Below are positions 1 through 9,386 of a stretch of 38,840 bases of DNA, one piece after another (positions within the stretch are counted from its first letter, which is position 1; the number at the start of each line of letters is the position of its first letter). Under the pieces are notes generated by a model. That model did no database searches and was not told the DNA's origin. It was given only the letters and a program-made list of their open reading frames with translations. The stretch is from NCBI GenBank assembly GCA_012837685.1, contig DUQS01000039.1:1-38840 (forward strand). Reading direction: 5' to 3'. A program made the translations under genes and the position numbers. This DNA comes from Bacteroidales bacterium. GTDB taxonomy: Bacteria > Bacteroidota > Bacteroidia > Bacteroidales > Paludibacteraceae.

Positions 1-2
1 AT

Positions 3-449
3 TTTCAAAGTCAGTTGGCTTATTTTCGACAGTTTTATCCCGTTCAAACAATTTGTATGCATGGCGCACCGCGCAGCCAATATGACAGCAAAGATTTATG
101 GAAACAGTATGATTATCACGATTTTGGAATTGTTGGAGAACCCTATTTTGATACCGATTTTTCTGATGTGTTTTATCTAACGGATACCGGTAGAAGGTGG
201 GACGGTTACCATGTGAGTGTGCGCGATAAAATACCTGTTTATCAAGATATTTGGACAAAACAAGGTCTTGTTTTTAACACTACTAATGACATTATTGAAG
301 CTATTTATCAAAATCGATTGCCTTATAGACTAATGATTACCACTCATCCGCAACGTTGGACAGACCAACCATTTGCTTGGTTAATGGAACTAGTAATGCA
401 ATCCACTAAAAATACTATCAAAAAATGGTTGATAATGCTTCGTGGATAA
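3..449 (+). CDS. C-terminal part of a polysaccharide deacetylase-like protein (5' end outside window)
   Basis: The reading frame is open to the left edge, so this is the C-terminal part (about 148 residues) of a longer protein. The in-frame TTG at 15 is unlikely to be the real start. The visible part carries MHGAPRSQYD, FYLTDTGRRWDG and a terminal TTHPQRW block. I associate these with a family found in Bacteroidales polysaccharide loci and usually described as polysaccharide deacetylase-like. The catalytic N-terminal half is not in the window, so the enzymatic role is inferred. It is followed after 51 nt by a FemAB/GNAT gene and then a sugar transferase on the same strand, which supports a role in surface glycan synthesis. 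The final residues are basic and hydrophobic (KKWLIMLRG). Confidence 0.6.
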   Translation, partial: FQSQLAYFRQFYPVQTICMHGAPRSQYDSKDLWKQYDYHDFGIVGEPYFDTDFSDVFYLTDTGRRWDGYHVSVRDKIPVYQDIWTKQGLVFNTTNDIIEAIYQNRLPYRLMITTHPQRWTDQPFAWLMELVMQSTKNTIKKWLIMLRG

Positions 450-500
450 TGAATTTTTCTTTGATTTTTATTTATTTTTACTCATTATCTTTTAATTAAT

Positions 501-1454
501 TTGTTTTCTCCTTGTCATATCAATAGAACCCAATGGTCAGCGTTGGTTGCAACATCGCCGGTAAGCAACTATTTTCAAACGCCGGAATGTTATGACTTTT
601 ACAGTTCATTGACTTTTTTAGAACCTTTCGCTGTGGGTGTTGACGAAAATGGAGAGTTGAAAGGTGTTGCTTGCGGTTACTTTATTGCTGACGGCGGTAA
701 ACTAAAACGTTACTTTTCACGTCGTGCCATTATTCCAGGAGGTTTGCTGTTGGCGGATGATATAACAGATGATGCATTACGGCGACTTTTGGAAAAGCTA
801 AAAAATGAATTGTCAAGAAAAAGCATTTACATAGAAATACGTAATTATCAAGACTATACCGCTTATAAATCGGGCATTGAAAGTGCAGGATTTAGCTATG
901 TACCACACTACGATTATTTGGTTGATACTACTGATGGAAAAGCTACTTTCGAGCGTTTCAGTAAAAGCAAGAAACGTCAAATAAATGCAGCACAAAGAAA
1001 AGGCTACCGATGGTCGACAACCACTGACAACGACGAAATAGAGGCTTTTTATCGACTTTTGAAACATCTTTATCGCACAAAAGTAAAACGTCCGCTCTTT
1101 CCATTGGAATTTTTCAAAAGATTAGCTATAAATCCCCACGGCAAAATATTGGTTGTTAAAAAGGGAGAGACCGTAGTGGGAGGGATGGCTTGTGCCATAG
1201 AGCCTGCTAAAAAAGTTTATGAATGGTATGTTTGTGGCGATGTGATGGCAACTTATGCCGGAATTGACTATGCCGTTCAAAATGGCATACCCTGTTTCGA
1301 CTTTATGGGAGCCGGTTCTCCTGATAAATCGTATGGTGTACGTGATTTCAAATCAAAATTTGGTGGAAAATTGTTAGAATACGGACGTTTTTTGTATATT
1401 TGCAATCATAAACTTTACCGTTTAGGCACATGGGTAGTGCGCTATCTGTACTAA
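501..1454 (+). CDS. FemAB/GNAT-fold acyltransferase
   Basis: A 317-residue protein of the FemAB-like, GNAT-fold group. In characterised members of this superfamily, such enzymes transfer an acyl or aminoacyl group to peptidoglycan precursors or sugars. The N-terminus (INRTQW, then a FQTPE block) is typical of the Bacteroidales group. The C-terminal signature DFMGAGSPDKSYGVRDFKSKFGG (split: DFMGAGSP near residue 268, then GVRDFKSKFGG near 279) matches the conserved FemAB end motif. No ATG lies in a suitable place; the first usable codon is TTG at 501, and an in-frame stop sits at 462. It lies between a deacetylase-like gene and a sugar transferase (16 nt downstream), so the substrate is probably a surface-polysaccharide sugar. 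The exact substrate cannot be read from sequence. Confidence 0.72.
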   Translation: MFSPCHINRTQWSALVATSPVSNYFQTPECYDFYSSLTFLEPFAVGVDENGELKGVACGYFIADGGKLKRYFSRRAIIPGGLLLADDITDDALRRLLEKLKNELSRKSIYIEIRNYQDYTAYKSGIESAGFSYVPHYDYLVDTTDGKATFERFSKSKKRQINAAQRKGYRWSTTTDNDEIEAFYRLLKHLYRTKVKRPLFPLEFFKRLAINPHGKILVVKKGETVVGGMACAIEPAKKVYEWYVCGDVMATYAGIDYAVQNGIPCFDFMGAGSPDKSYGVRDFKSKFGGKLLEYGRFLYICNHKLYRLGTWVVRYLY

Positions 1455-1470
1455 AAAAGGATTGTAACAG

Positions 1471-2997
1471 ATGAAAAAACCACGTTTCTATAAGCCCCAA
1501 TGGGAGTTGATAGTGTTAGACCTCGTTATTTGGACGCTGGCTACTTTAATTATGGTGCTTTGGCGTACTCTTACCGATAAAAGTCGCCATGTAGATTATT
1601 GCCTTGTCTGTACTGCCTTGTTTGTTGCCAATCTAATCTTTGGCTATTGTTTCAATAAATACCGTTATTTGCGTGACCATGGTTACTTTTACAACATGAA
1701 GGGAACCACCCTTACGTTCGTTGTGCTTATTTTGGGTCTTGTGGCGGGTTTCTATATCAACGAACTTGGGGGACTTTCCAGCTATGTGCTAATTATGACG
1801 GTAGTTATAGCCTTTGCTTTCAATGTTGGCTTTCTGTTTTTTTATTACGGCTACCGCTATGCGTTGAATATAGACGAAGGTATTATGGAGTTCAACCTCC
1901 GTCCGCCAACGTCTTTGGCTGTAACTCCTCAGCGTTTAAAACCGCAAGCAGAAGAGGCTATCAAACAATCTATATTGGATTTTGCTGATAGAAAAACACT
2001 GAATTTCCTCTCTACTAACTGTGATTTAGGTAGCTCAACAACTTTGGTATTGGCAACTTCCACGCTTTTCAATATTCAATCGCTTGAGAATTATAATTAC
2101 AACTGTATTATAAATTTAAAACGGCTGAATGATATGCGAGGCGTGAATAAAATGTTCTGTGCCATCAATGAAAAACTGCCTGATGGCGGTCTGTTTGTTT
2201 GCCGTTTTAAACCACATAAAGCAACCAAAGTCGCTATTTTACGCAAATATCCGAAAGGTATCAACAAATTGATGTACAGCTTTTATTTCATCTACAAACG
2301 TATATTGCCTAAACTTTTTTTAACCAGTCGTCTCTATTATGATATTACTAAAGGACGCAATCGCGTATTTTCGATTACTGAAGTATTGGGACGGCTCTAT
2401 TTTTGCGGTTTTAAAATTATCAAGGAAAAGGCATTGGGTGACACTTATATGGTAATTGCCCAGCGCGAAAAACAACCTGAAAAACAAGTAAAACGTAAAT
2501 ACGGGCTATTTATCAAACTGCCACGTATAGGTAAAAATAAAAAGAAATTCAATGTTTATAAATTGCGAACTATGCACCCTTATTCCGAGTTTTTGCAGGC
2601 CTATATGTATGAAAAACATCATTTACAGAAAGGCGGTAAAATAAGCAACGATATCCGTGTTAGTACATGGGGACGTTTTTTGCGCAAATATTGGCTCGAT
2701 GAAGTACCGATGCTTATTAATTTACTAAAAGGTGATATGAAAATAGTAGGCGTACGTCCGTTGAGTGCACATTTTTTCAGCCTCTACAGCAAGGAATTAC
2801 AGGATAAACGCACTCAATTTAAACCGGGTCTTTTGCCACCATTTTATGCCGATATGCCCAAAACACTTGAAGAGATACAAAATTCGGAAATGCGCTATCT
2901 CAACGCCTGCGAACAAAAAGGCGTATTTCGGACTGATTGGGTCTATTTTTGGAGAATAATTTACACTATTGTTTTCAAACGCGCACGGAGTAAATAA
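1471..2997 (+). CDS. Membrane-anchored sugar transferase with methyltransferase-like middle
   Basis: A 508-residue protein with three parts. Residues 12-131 hold about four membrane segments. Residues about 165-340 resemble a degenerate SAM-methyltransferase fold ([16 protein letters not shown], then [11 protein letters not shown]). Residues 355-508 are a bacterial sugar transferase (initiating phosphoglycosyl transferase, PglC/WbaP superfamily): [11 protein letters not shown] near 363, the catalytic Asp-Glu dyad in WLDEVP (D410, E411), then [13 protein letters not shown] and [14 protein letters not shown]. Enzymes of this superfamily move a phospho-sugar onto undecaprenyl phosphate in the inner membrane to start glycan assembly. 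The usual amphipathic re-entrant helix just before the catalytic domain is not evident; the four N-terminal helices may replace it. The gene is probably cotranscribed with the FemAB gene 16 nt upstream. Confidence 0.82.
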   Translation: MKKPRFYKPQWELIVLDLVIWTLATLIMVLWRTLTDKSRHVDYCLVCTALFVANLIFGYCFNKYRYLRDHGYFYNMKGTTLTFVVLILGLVAGFYINELGGLSSYVLIMTVVIAFAFNVGFLFFYYGYRYALNIDEGIMEFNLRPPTSLAVTPQRLKPQAEEAIKQSILDFADRKTLNFLSTNCDLGSSTTLVLATSTLFNIQSLENYNYNCIINLKRLNDMRGVNKMFCAINEKLPDGGLFVCRFKPHKATKVAILRKYPKGINKLMYSFYFIYKRILPKLFLTSRLYYDITKGRNRVFSITEVLGRLYFCGFKIIKEKALGDTYMVIAQREKQPEKQVKRKYGLFIKLPRIGKNKKKFNVYKLRTMHPYSEFLQAYMYEKHHLQKGGKISNDIRVSTWGRFLRKYWLDEVPMLINLLKGDMKIVGVRPLSAHFFSLYSKELQDKRTQFKPGLLPPFYADMPKTLEEIQNSEMRYLNACEQKGVFRTDWVYFWRIIYTIVFKRARSK

Positions 2998-3020
2998 TTA
3001 TTGATAACATTTTAACTACA

Positions 3021-5636
3021 ATGAGTTCCAAAGTAAAAATAACCCCAATGATGCGGCAGTTCAACGAGATAAAAAGCAAACATCCCGATGCCATATTGCT
3101 GTTTCGTTGCGGAGATTTTTACGAAACTTATTCCAAAGATGCTCAAATAGCTGCCGAAATTTTGGGTATTACCCTTACAAAACGTTCTAACAAAAATGTC
3201 GATTCGACAGAGATGGCGGGATTTCCGCATCATGCACTTGATACTTATTTGCCTAAATTGGTGCGTGCAGGCTTGCGTGTAGCCATCTGCGACCAACTTG
3301 AAGATCCTAAAACAGCTAAAGGCATTGTCAAACGTGGTATTACCGAATTAGTTACGCCCGGAGTAGCCACAAATGACACTATTCTTGATGTCAAAGAGAA
3401 TAACTTCTTGGCTGCCGTCTATTTAGCACAAAAACAAGCCGGTGTTTCATTTTTGGATATTTCTACTGGTGAATTTCTCGTAGCGGAAGGCACATTAGAT
3501 TATGTGGACAAATTGATCAATAGTTTTACGCCTAAAGAGTTGCTTTATGAGTATGGCTATCGAAAAAAGATAGAAGAAGCTTTTGGAGGCAACCGATTTC
3601 ACATACAGGAAATGGACGATTGGGTATTTACGTCCGAAGCAGCTAACGATCGTTTAACTAAACATTTTGAGACAAGAAACCTTAAAGGTTTTGGTGTAGA
3701 AAATCTTACCCTAGGAACTGTGGCTGCCGGAGCCGTTCTTTATTATTTAGACCAAACTTACCATCAACAAATAAGCCATATTACACATTTGTCGCGCATT
3801 GAATCGGAACGTTACGTTTGGCTCGATCGTTTTACAGTACGTAATTTGGAACTATTTGGCTCGATTAACGAAAATGCACGCACACTCTGTTCGGTTATTG
3901 AAAAAACTATTACGCCAATGGGTAGCCGTTTGCTGCGCCGTTGGTTGGCATTTCCACTCAAAGATGTACAGCCCATAAACGACCGTTTGAGCGTTGTGTC
4001 GCACTATTTTAAACATCCCGACCTTCGCTACGAAATTAACGATTGGTTGGCTAAAGTGGGCGATTTAGAACGCATATTGTCGAAAGTGGCTGTAGGACGC
4101 ATTTCGCCACGTGAAGTAGGGCAATTGCGTGTGGCTTTGTCATCAGTCGAGCCTATTAAACGACTGTGTGAAGCTACGGACAATGCCGTTTTAAAACGCT
4201 TTGCTGAACAACTGAATCCGTGTACCACCATTCGCGACCGTATCGAAAGAGAATTATCCAAAAATCCGCCAATACTGCTCAATAAGGGCAATGTAATAGC
4301 CGAAGGTGTTAATGATGAGTTAGACAACTTGCGCCACATTGCTTATTCTGGTAAGGATTATTTATTGCAAATACAGCAGCGCGAAAGCGAAGCTACGTCT
4401 ATTCCAAGTCTTAAAATTGGCTATAACAATGTGTTCGGTTACTATATAGAAGTACGCAACACACACAAAGACAAAGTGCCTGAAGAATGGATACGTAAGC
4501 AAACGCTTGTAAATGCCGAACGCTATATCACACAGGAACTTAAAGAATATGAGGAAAAGATACTTGGTGCAGAAGAACGTATATTAGCACTTGAATCACA
4601 ACTGTTTAACGATTTGGTAATTGGCATTAGCGAATACATTCCGGCTATACAGATAAACTGCAATATTTTGGCACAATTGGATGTATTGCTTTCTTTTGCC
4701 AAAGTGAGCGAGGAAAATAAATACATTTGTCCGATAGTAAACGACAGCGATGTGTTGGATATAAAACAAGGCAGACATCCCGTTATAGAGCAACAACTAC
4801 CTATAGGAGAAGCCTACGTGCCAAACGATGTTTATCTTGACAGCGAAAAACAGCAAATTATTATCATTACAGGTCCCAATATGGCGGGAAAATCGGCATT
4901 ACTTCGTCAAACGGCATTGATAGTGTTATTGGCTCAAATAGGCTGTTTTGTTCCGGCAGAAAGCGCAACCATAGGTGTTGTCGATAAAATTTTTACGCGC
5001 GTAGGTGCGAGTGACAATATTTCTGCAGGCGATTCTACATTTATGGTAGAAATGAACGAAGCTGCCAGCATTTTGAACAATCTATCGCATCGCAGCCTTA
5101 TTTTGTTCGATGAATTGGGCAGAGGAACCAGCACTTACGATGGTATTTCCATTGCTTGGGCGGTTATAGAATATATACACGAACATCCTCAATATCAAGC
5201 GAAAACACTTTTTGCGACACACTACCACGAACTTAATGAAATGGAAAAATCATATCCACGCATAAAAAACTACAATGTGTCGGTAAAAGAGATGGACAAT
5301 AAAGTTATTTTTCTGCGCAAGTTGGTACGTGGTGGCAGTGAACATAGTTTTGGTATTCATGTGGCAAAAATTGCCGGTATGCCGCAAAGGGTAGTGAAGC
5401 GTGCTAACGAGATATTGGTGCAACTCGAACAAGACAATCGCCAAAGTGTGGTATCGGCGAAACAGTTGGACAATCTACCGATGCGCGAAGATATGCAACT
5501 AAGTTTCTTTCAGCTTGATGACCCTGTTTTGGAACAGATACGCGATGAGATAAAAAATGCCGATTTAAATAATCTGACACCATTAGAAGCGTTGAATAAA
5601 TTAGCTGAAATAAAACGCATTATCACAGGAAAGTAA
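3021..5636 (+). CDS. mutS: DNA mismatch repair protein MutS
   Basis: A full-length (871 aa) MutS that recognises base mismatches and small loops and recruits MutL. The mismatch-reading Phe-x-Glu motif is in GDFYE (F33, E35). The C-terminal ABC-type ATPase has Walker A GPNMAGKS starting at residue 618 and Walker B with signature [14 protein letters not shown] (D697, E698). It also has the ATHYHEL block. Length and domain order match MutS1 rather than the endonuclease MutS2. The gene begins 23 nt after the sugar transferase with no terminator between, but it is functionally unrelated. It ends at a strong bidirectional terminator. Confidence 0.98.
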   Translation: MSSKVKITPMMRQFNEIKSKHPDAILLFRCGDFYETYSKDAQIAAEILGITLTKRSNKNVDSTEMAGFPHHALDTYLPKLVRAGLRVAICDQLEDPKTAKGIVKRGITELVTPGVATNDTILDVKENNFLAAVYLAQKQAGVSFLDISTGEFLVAEGTLDYVDKLINSFTPKELLYEYGYRKKIEEAFGGNRFHIQEMDDWVFTSEAANDRLTKHFETRNLKGFGVENLTLGTVAAGAVLYYLDQTYHQQISHITHLSRIESERYVWLDRFTVRNLELFGSINENARTLCSVIEKTITPMGSRLLRRWLAFPLKDVQPINDRLSVVSHYFKHPDLRYEINDWLAKVGDLERILSKVAVGRISPREVGQLRVALSSVEPIKRLCEATDNAVLKRFAEQLNPCTTIRDRIERELSKNPPILLNKGNVIAEGVNDELDNLRHIAYSGKDYLLQIQQRESEATSIPSLKIGYNNVFGYYIEVRNTHKDKVPEEWIRKQTLVNAERYITQELKEYEEKILGAEERILALESQLFNDLVIGISEYIPAIQINCNILAQLDVLLSFAKVSEENKYICPIVNDSDVLDIKQGRHPVIEQQLPIGEAYVPNDVYLDSEKQQIIIITGPNMAGKSALLRQTALIVLLAQIGCFVPAESATIGVVDKIFTRVGASDNISAGDSTFMVEMNEAASILNNLSHRSLILFDELGRGTSTYDGISIAWAVIEYIHEHPQYQAKTLFATHYHELNEMEKSYPRIKNYNVSVKEMDNKVIFLRKLVRGGSEHSFGIHVAKIAGMPQRVVKRANEILVQLEQDNRQSVVSAKQLDNLPMREDMQLSFFQLDDPVLEQIRDEIKNADLNNLTPLEALNKLAEIKRIITGK

Positions 5637-5656
5637 AAGTATCACTTTATCATAAT

Positions 5657-5690
5657 AAAATAGCATTCCCGACATCGAGAATGCTATTTT
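5657..5690. terminator. Bidirectional intrinsic terminator between mutS and the convergent GNAT gene
   Basis: A perfect 12-bp inverted repeat, AAAATAGCATTC (5657-5668) and GAATGCTATTTT (5679-5690), separated by 10 nt. It has a T-run on the right for mutS and an A-run on the left that reads as a T-run for the minus-strand gene ending at 5719. Confidence 0.9.
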
Positions 5691-5718
5691 TCAGTTTATA
5701 GTTATGTGTTATTTGAGT

Positions 5719-6855
5719 TTACTCCAACGGTTTAATATAGGCTCTGCGGCGTTTGTGCTGTATTTTTTCAAAATCTTCAAAATTCGCCAGCATCTTTGTA
5801 TTGCTTTCTAACACAGAAGTTGTTTCGCAATGTTTTATGCCGTATTTAATGAAATATTTGACTTGGTCGTAGAAAAACAGTGCATTGACACCTTTGTTTT
5901 GGTAATCGGCACGTACAGCTATAAGTAGCAAATCGAACGCTTCTATTTGTTTAGATTTCAGCATTTTAAGTATGTAATACCAACCTAAAGGGAAAAGTCT
6001 TCCTTTACACTTACGCAACGCCGGCGAAATATCCGGCATTCCTACGCCTACGCCTACAATTTCGTTTTTCTCGTTGGTAATTATCGTAACAAAATCGAAA
6101 TTGAGTAGCGGGAAATACATTTTGGCATAATACTGTTTTTGGCGTTCCGTCATTGGTTGATAGTTGTAGAGAGGAGCATAAGCGGCATCAAGTACATCCA
6201 TATATTCAAAATTAGGAAAACGTTTCCTCATTTCGCTTTCCGACTTAAATTTCTCTATTTTGAGTTTTAAACGGTCAATGACTATTTTTGCCACACGTTC
6301 CATTCTTTCGGGAATAGCTTTCGGTATAAATATACGGTATTCAATCCAATCTATCTCTTTTTGCAAACCAAACGCATCAAAGTGGTCTACATAATACGGA
6401 TAACTGTAAAGGCTAGCCATTGGTGAATTGTAATCAAAGCCTTTTATTAGCTGACCTTGATGGTCCCAATCAGTAAATCCGACAGGCCCATTTAGTGCTG
6501 TCATGCCCTTGCTTTTTCCCCAGTCACTCACCGCTTTGAGCAGTGCAAAGGAAACTTCTTTGTCGTCAATAAAATCAATCCAACTGAAGCGAACATTCTT
6601 ATAGCCCCATTTTGCATTTGCTCTGTGATTGATGATACCGGCTATACGTCCGACTATTTTGTTCTCTTTGTAAGCCAAATATAAAATATACTCACAAAAT
6701 TCGAGAGCCGGATTTTTTTTCTTGTCGAATGTATTTATTTCATCGAAAATTAAAGGAGGGCAGTAATACTCATTGCCTTCGAACAAATCTATTCCAAATT
6801 GTACGAATTGTTTCAATTCCTTTTTGGAAGTAACTTCTTTCAATAAAATTGCCAT
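5719..6855 (-). CDS. GNAT-superfamily N-acetyltransferase-like protein of unknown substrate
   Basis: A 378-residue conserved protein starting MAILLKEV. The N-terminal part (KENKIVGRIAGIINHRAN, residues about 64-82) and the C-terminal part (LLLIAVRADYQNKGVNALFFYDQV, near 310-335, quoted here as LLLIAVRADY and NKGVNALF) have GNAT-like beta-bulge and acetyl-CoA loop features. A middle block, NGPVGFTDWDHQG, is strongly patterned and typical of the family. Members are often annotated only as N-acetyltransferase or hypothetical, and I know no established substrate. It has its own ATG at 6855. The upstream rpe gene ends 42 nt away and may be cotranscribed, since I see no hairpin in the gap. Confidence 0.7.
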   Translation of the reverse strand: MAILLKEVTSKKELKQFVQFGIDLFEGNEYYCPPLIFDEINTFDKKKNPALEFCEYILYLAYKENKIVGRIAGIINHRANAKWGYKNVRFSWIDFIDDKEVSFALLKAVSDWGKSKGMTALNGPVGFTDWDHQGQLIKGFDYNSPMASLYSYPYYVDHFDAFGLQKEIDWIEYRIFIPKAIPERMERVAKIVIDRLKLKIEKFKSESEMRKRFPNFEYMDVLDAAYAPLYNYQPMTERQKQYYAKMYFPLLNFDFVTIITNEKNEIVGVGVGMPDISPALRKCKGRLFPLGWYYILKMLKSKQIEAFDLLLIAVRADYQNKGVNALFFYDQVKYFIKYGIKHCETTSVLESNTKMLANFEDFEKIQHKRRRAYIKPLE

Positions 6856-6897
6856 GGTAATTTATTTTTAATAAATAAAGTTTTTATAATCAAGAGT

Positions 6898-7545
6898 TTA
6901 ACGTTTCATTTTCCGAATTGTTGCCATTATGTCGTCCGAACCGAACACCGCACTTCCGGCAACTAAACAATCGGCACCTGCGGCATATAGTTGCGCTGCA
7001 TTTTCCGTTGAGACACCGCCGTCCACCTGTATTAACGCTTTGGAACCTCGCCGTTCAATCATCTTTTTCAGCCGTGCTATTTTATTGTAAGTGTTTTCAA
7101 TGAAACTTTGACCGCCAAATCCGGGATTGACAGACATCAGCAGTACCAAATCCACATCATTAATGATATCTTCGAGTACTTCTACAGGCGTATGTGGATT
7201 GAGTGTAACGCCCGCCTGCATACCGGCTGCATGAATGCGCTGTATGGTTCGGTGCAAATGCGGACAAGCTTCGTAGTGTACATTCATCAATATTGCACCG
7301 ATTGCTTTCACTTCATTGATAAATTTGTCCGGTTCCACTATCATTAAATGCACATCTAACGGTTTTTTGCTCAATGCTTTAACATATTTCAAAACGGGAA
7401 ATCCGAACGAAATATTCGGAACAAAAACACCGTCCATCACGTCAATATGCAGCCAATCGGCTTCACTACGGTTAATAATATCAATGTCGTGTTCCAAATT
7501 GCCGAAATTGGCAGAAAGCAGGGAAGCGGCAAGTAGTTTTTTCAT
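6898..7545 (-). CDS. rpe: Ribulose-phosphate 3-epimerase
   Basis: A TIM-barrel enzyme of 215 residues that interconverts ribulose 5-phosphate and xylulose 5-phosphate in the pentose phosphate pathway. Landmarks are LLAASLLSANF at the start, the catalytic and metal block HIDVMDGVFVPN, HLMIVEP, VNPGFGGQSF and VDGGVS. The ATG at 7545 (MKKLLAAS) is chosen because it gives the family's usual N-terminus. An upstream in-frame start at 7593 would add 16 residues that do not fit. The gene sits downstream of a terminator-like hairpin and upstream of a GNAT gene on the same strand. Confidence 0.96.
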   Translation of the reverse strand: MKKLLAASLLSANFGNLEHDIDIINRSEADWLHIDVMDGVFVPNISFGFPVLKYVKALSKKPLDVHLMIVEPDKFINEVKAIGAILMNVHYEACPHLHRTIQRIHAAGMQAGVTLNPHTPVEVLEDIINDVDLVLLMSVNPGFGGQSFIENTYNKIARLKKMIERRGSKALIQVDGGVSTENAAQLYAAGADCLVAGSAVFGSDDIMATIRKMKR

Positions 7546-7596
7546 GGATTGAGTGTTTGAAATTAACACACAAAAATAGTAAAAAAATAACAATAA

Positions 7597-7627
7597 AAAA
7601 AGATTCCCTCAAAAGGAGAATCTTTTT
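7597..7627 (-). terminator. Intrinsic terminator after the sigma factor and small gene
   Basis: A perfect 10-bp inverted repeat, AAAAAGATTC (7597-7606) and GAATCTTTTT (7618-7627), with an 11-nt centre. On the minus strand it ends in a T-run, 22 nt past the stop of the small gene at 7650. It separates the sigma-factor unit from rpe. Confidence 0.75.
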
Positions 7628-7649
7628 ATCTCAAATTTCTGATAAACAC

Positions 7650-7808
7650 TTAGTTTAACAGCATTTCAACAATTTCACCATTAGCCAAATGTTTTACGTG
7701 GTAAGCCGCCGAAAAAGCCAAAATAGCGGCAATTGTACGTGGACTAGGCTTTAAATTGTTCTTTTCTTTACGGTCTTTTTCAATAGGTAGGGTAGTTGTT
7801 TTACTCAT
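7650..7808 (-). CDS. Small conserved-looking protein downstream of the ECF sigma factor
   Basis: A 52-residue open frame starting MSKTTTLPIEK at the ATG at 7808; a TTG ten codons further upstream is less likely. It lies 65 nt after the sigma-factor gene on the same strand and is followed by a clean terminator, which supports a real two-gene unit. The sequence has a charged N-terminal half (KDRKEKNN) and a KPSPRTIAAILAFSAAYHVKHL segment (as KPSPRTIAAI then LAFSAAYHVKHL) that could form one helix. There is no signal peptide or clear membrane span. I do not recognise a characterised family. It could be an accessory partner of the sigma factor, but that is inference. Confidence 0.5.
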   Translation of the reverse strand: MSKTTTLPIEKDRKEKNNLKPSPRTIAAILAFSAAYHVKHLANGEIVEMLLN

Positions 7809-7873
7809 AGGCAAACTAATTTTGGTTGAAGTTTGCAATTAAAACGTACTACCTGTTCTTTTTATTGTATGTT

Positions 7874-8476
7874 TTATGTTATTTTTTCAAAGTCAATCAA
7901 CAAATTACGTTCGGCAGCATATTTGCGCAAATTGAGTATGGCGTAACGCATCCGTCCCAATGCCGTGTTGATGCTGATTTGGTTACTTTCCGCTATCTCT
8001 TTGAAACTCATATTTTCGTAGAAACGCATCCGCACAATGTCTTGCTGATTTTGCGGCAACAAATCAACAAGTTTCAGCATATCGTTCATAGTTTGTTCAT
8101 GAATGATGGTGTCTTCTATATGCTGTTCGCACAAACTGCTGTTATTCAGCAAGTCGTAATCATAGGCATCGTTCGAGTAGGTGTTTTGGTTAGCCTCTTT
8201 ACGGTAAAAGTCGATAACCAAATTGTGAGCAATACGCGATATCCACGCAACAAACTTGCCGGATTCCACATAGCGACCTTGTTTGATGGTTGTAATAGCT
8301 TTAATGAAGGTTTCTTGGAATATATCCTCGGTAAGCACCCTGTTGTGGGTAAGAGAGTAGATATAGCCGAAAATTTTATCTTTATGGCGATAAAGCAACT
8401 CTTCAAAAGCAGCGTTATTACCTTTCTCATAACTTTTTACCAACATTTCGTCGGTAAAAGTACTGAATGTTTTCAT
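7874..8476 (-). CDS. ECF-type RNA polymerase sigma-70 factor
   Basis: A 200-residue alternative sigma factor with region 2 (residues about 25-95, including LTEDIFQETFIKAIT and FVAWISRIAHNLVIDFYRK) and region 4 (about 135-190, with MRFYENMSFKEIAE and an HTH ending in ALGRMRYAI). There is no region 1 or 3, as expected for the ECF group. It starts at the ATG at 8476 (MKTFSTFTDE). A consensus promoter (TTTG, 20 bp, TACCTTTG) lies about 70 bp upstream. No anti-sigma factor with a membrane segment is adjacent; the only downstream partner is a 52-residue protein. Its regulon cannot be deduced from this window. Confidence 0.93.
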   Translation of the reverse strand: MKTFSTFTDEMLVKSYEKGNNAAFEELLYRHKDKIFGYIYSLTHNRVLTEDIFQETFIKAITTIKQGRYVESGKFVAWISRIAHNLVIDFYRKEANQNTYSNDAYDYDLLNNSSLCEQHIEDTIIHEQTMNDMLKLVDLLPQNQQDIVRMRFYENMSFKEIAESNQISINTALGRMRYAILNLRKYAAERNLLIDFEKIT

Positions 8477-8543
8477 TACCTTGTTATTTAAAATTCAAAG
8501 TAATAGTAGGCAATAGGCGTCGTTTTTTAAAGTTTATACGTCG

Positions 8544-8575
8544 CAAAGGTAAATGTTTTTTTTTGACCAACCAAA
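8544..8575 (-). promoter_or_regulatory. Promoter of the ECF sigma-factor gene
   Basis: On the minus strand TTTG (8572-8575), 20 bp and TACCTTTG (8544-8551) match the Bacteroidetes -33/-7 consensus TTTG-N19-21-TAnnTTTG. The start codon at 8476 leaves a leader of roughly 60 nt. Confidence 0.75.
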
Positions 8576-8634
8576 TTTTTAGCTCTATTTTTGTCTATCG
8601 ACACTAAAACAGTAATTATTTCGTTTTGTTTTCG

Positions 8635-8642
8635 TATCTTCG
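8635..8642 (+). promoter_or_regulatory. Likely -7 element of the PlsC-like gene
   Basis: TATCTTCG, a variant of the Bacteroidetes -7 box, 25 nt before the ATG at 8668. No good -33 TTTG is seen at the right spacing, so this is tentative. Confidence 0.45.
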
Positions 8643-8667
8643 CACGACCAATTAAAAAAATGAAAAA

Positions 8668-9210
8668 ATGACAAAAAAATGTGCGCGATTGATATTAAAG
8701 CGGTGCGGATGGAAAATAGCCGACAGCTTGCAACTTCCCGCCAAATGCGTGATATGCATTGCTCCGCATACCAGCAACTGGGATTTTATCAGGGGCGTGT
8801 TATTCAAGTCGGCAGTGGGGCTGAAAGCTCATTTTTTTATGAAAAAAGAGTGGTTCCGCTTTCCGTTGGGAAATATAATGCGCTGCATAGGCGGAATTCC
8901 TGTTGATAGAAGTAAAAAAACATCGCTTACCGATCAAATTGCAGCCGAATTTGACAAACACAATACATTTTACATAGGTGTAACGCCCGAAGGCACTCGA
9001 AAATATACAGAAGAGTGGAAAAAAGGGTTTTACATTATTGCACAAAAAGCGAATGTGCCTATTATGCTGGCTTACATTGATTATGCAAAAAAAGAGTTGG
9101 GCTACGGTCGCTTATTCCAACCTACAGGCGATATTGACGCTGATATAAATGAAATAAAAGCCTTTTACAAAGGCGTAAGCGGCAAAAAACCGGAAAATTT
9201 CGGAGTATAA
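8668..9210 (+). CDS. PlsC-like lysophospholipid acyltransferase family protein
   Basis: A 180-residue protein with the two hallmark blocks of glycerolipid acyltransferases: H-x4-D in HTSNWD (near residue 34) and the PEGTR motif in GVTPEGTRK (near 107-115). These form the acyl-acceptor site of 1-acylglycerol-3-phosphate acyltransferases. It is shorter than PlsC and lacks the N-terminal membrane helices of the second homologue at 28709-29449, so the acceptor may be another lysolipid. The ATG at 8668 overlaps the stop of a three-codon frame (ATG AAA AAA TGA at 8660-8671). It is transcribed divergently from the sigma-factor gene. Confidence 0.83.
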   Translation: MTKKCARLILKRCGWKIADSLQLPAKCVICIAPHTSNWDFIRGVLFKSAVGLKAHFFMKKEWFRFPLGNIMRCIGGIPVDRSKKTSLTDQIAAEFDKHNTFYIGVTPEGTRKYTEEWKKGFYIIAQKANVPIMLAYIDYAKKELGYGRLFQPTGDIDADINEIKAFYKGVSGKKPENFGV

Positions 9211-9360
9211 AGAATATCTCAAGAAATCTTTATTGTTTTTCTATTAGAATAATTACGAATACCTTGTAATTATATTTACTATAAGATTGTTCGCTTTAGA
9301 TTTATTATTTTCTAAGAGAAATCTTTTTTGTAAAATTATGCGCAACTCACGACAAATAGC

Positions 9361-9368
9361 TATCTTTG
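9361..9368 (+). promoter_or_regulatory. -7 element of the DUF3109 gene
   Basis: TATCTTTG, a perfect Bacteroidetes -7 box, 18 nt before the ATG at 9387. The nearest TTTG upstream (9327-9330) is 30 bp away, further than the usual 19-21, so only the -7 element is called. Confidence 0.6.
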
Positions 9369-9386
9369 CGAAAAATGTAAAAGAAG

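Noticed and set aside
7826-8491. 221-codon plus-strand frame opposite the ECF sigma gene
   Set aside because: It is the mirror of the sigma-factor coding strand, and the sigma protein has all its conserved regions. The plus-strand product matches no family I know.
9211-9300. Terminator after the PlsC-like gene
   Set aside because: Only a 6-bp AATTAC/GTAATT stem without a T-run is found, which is too weak to call.
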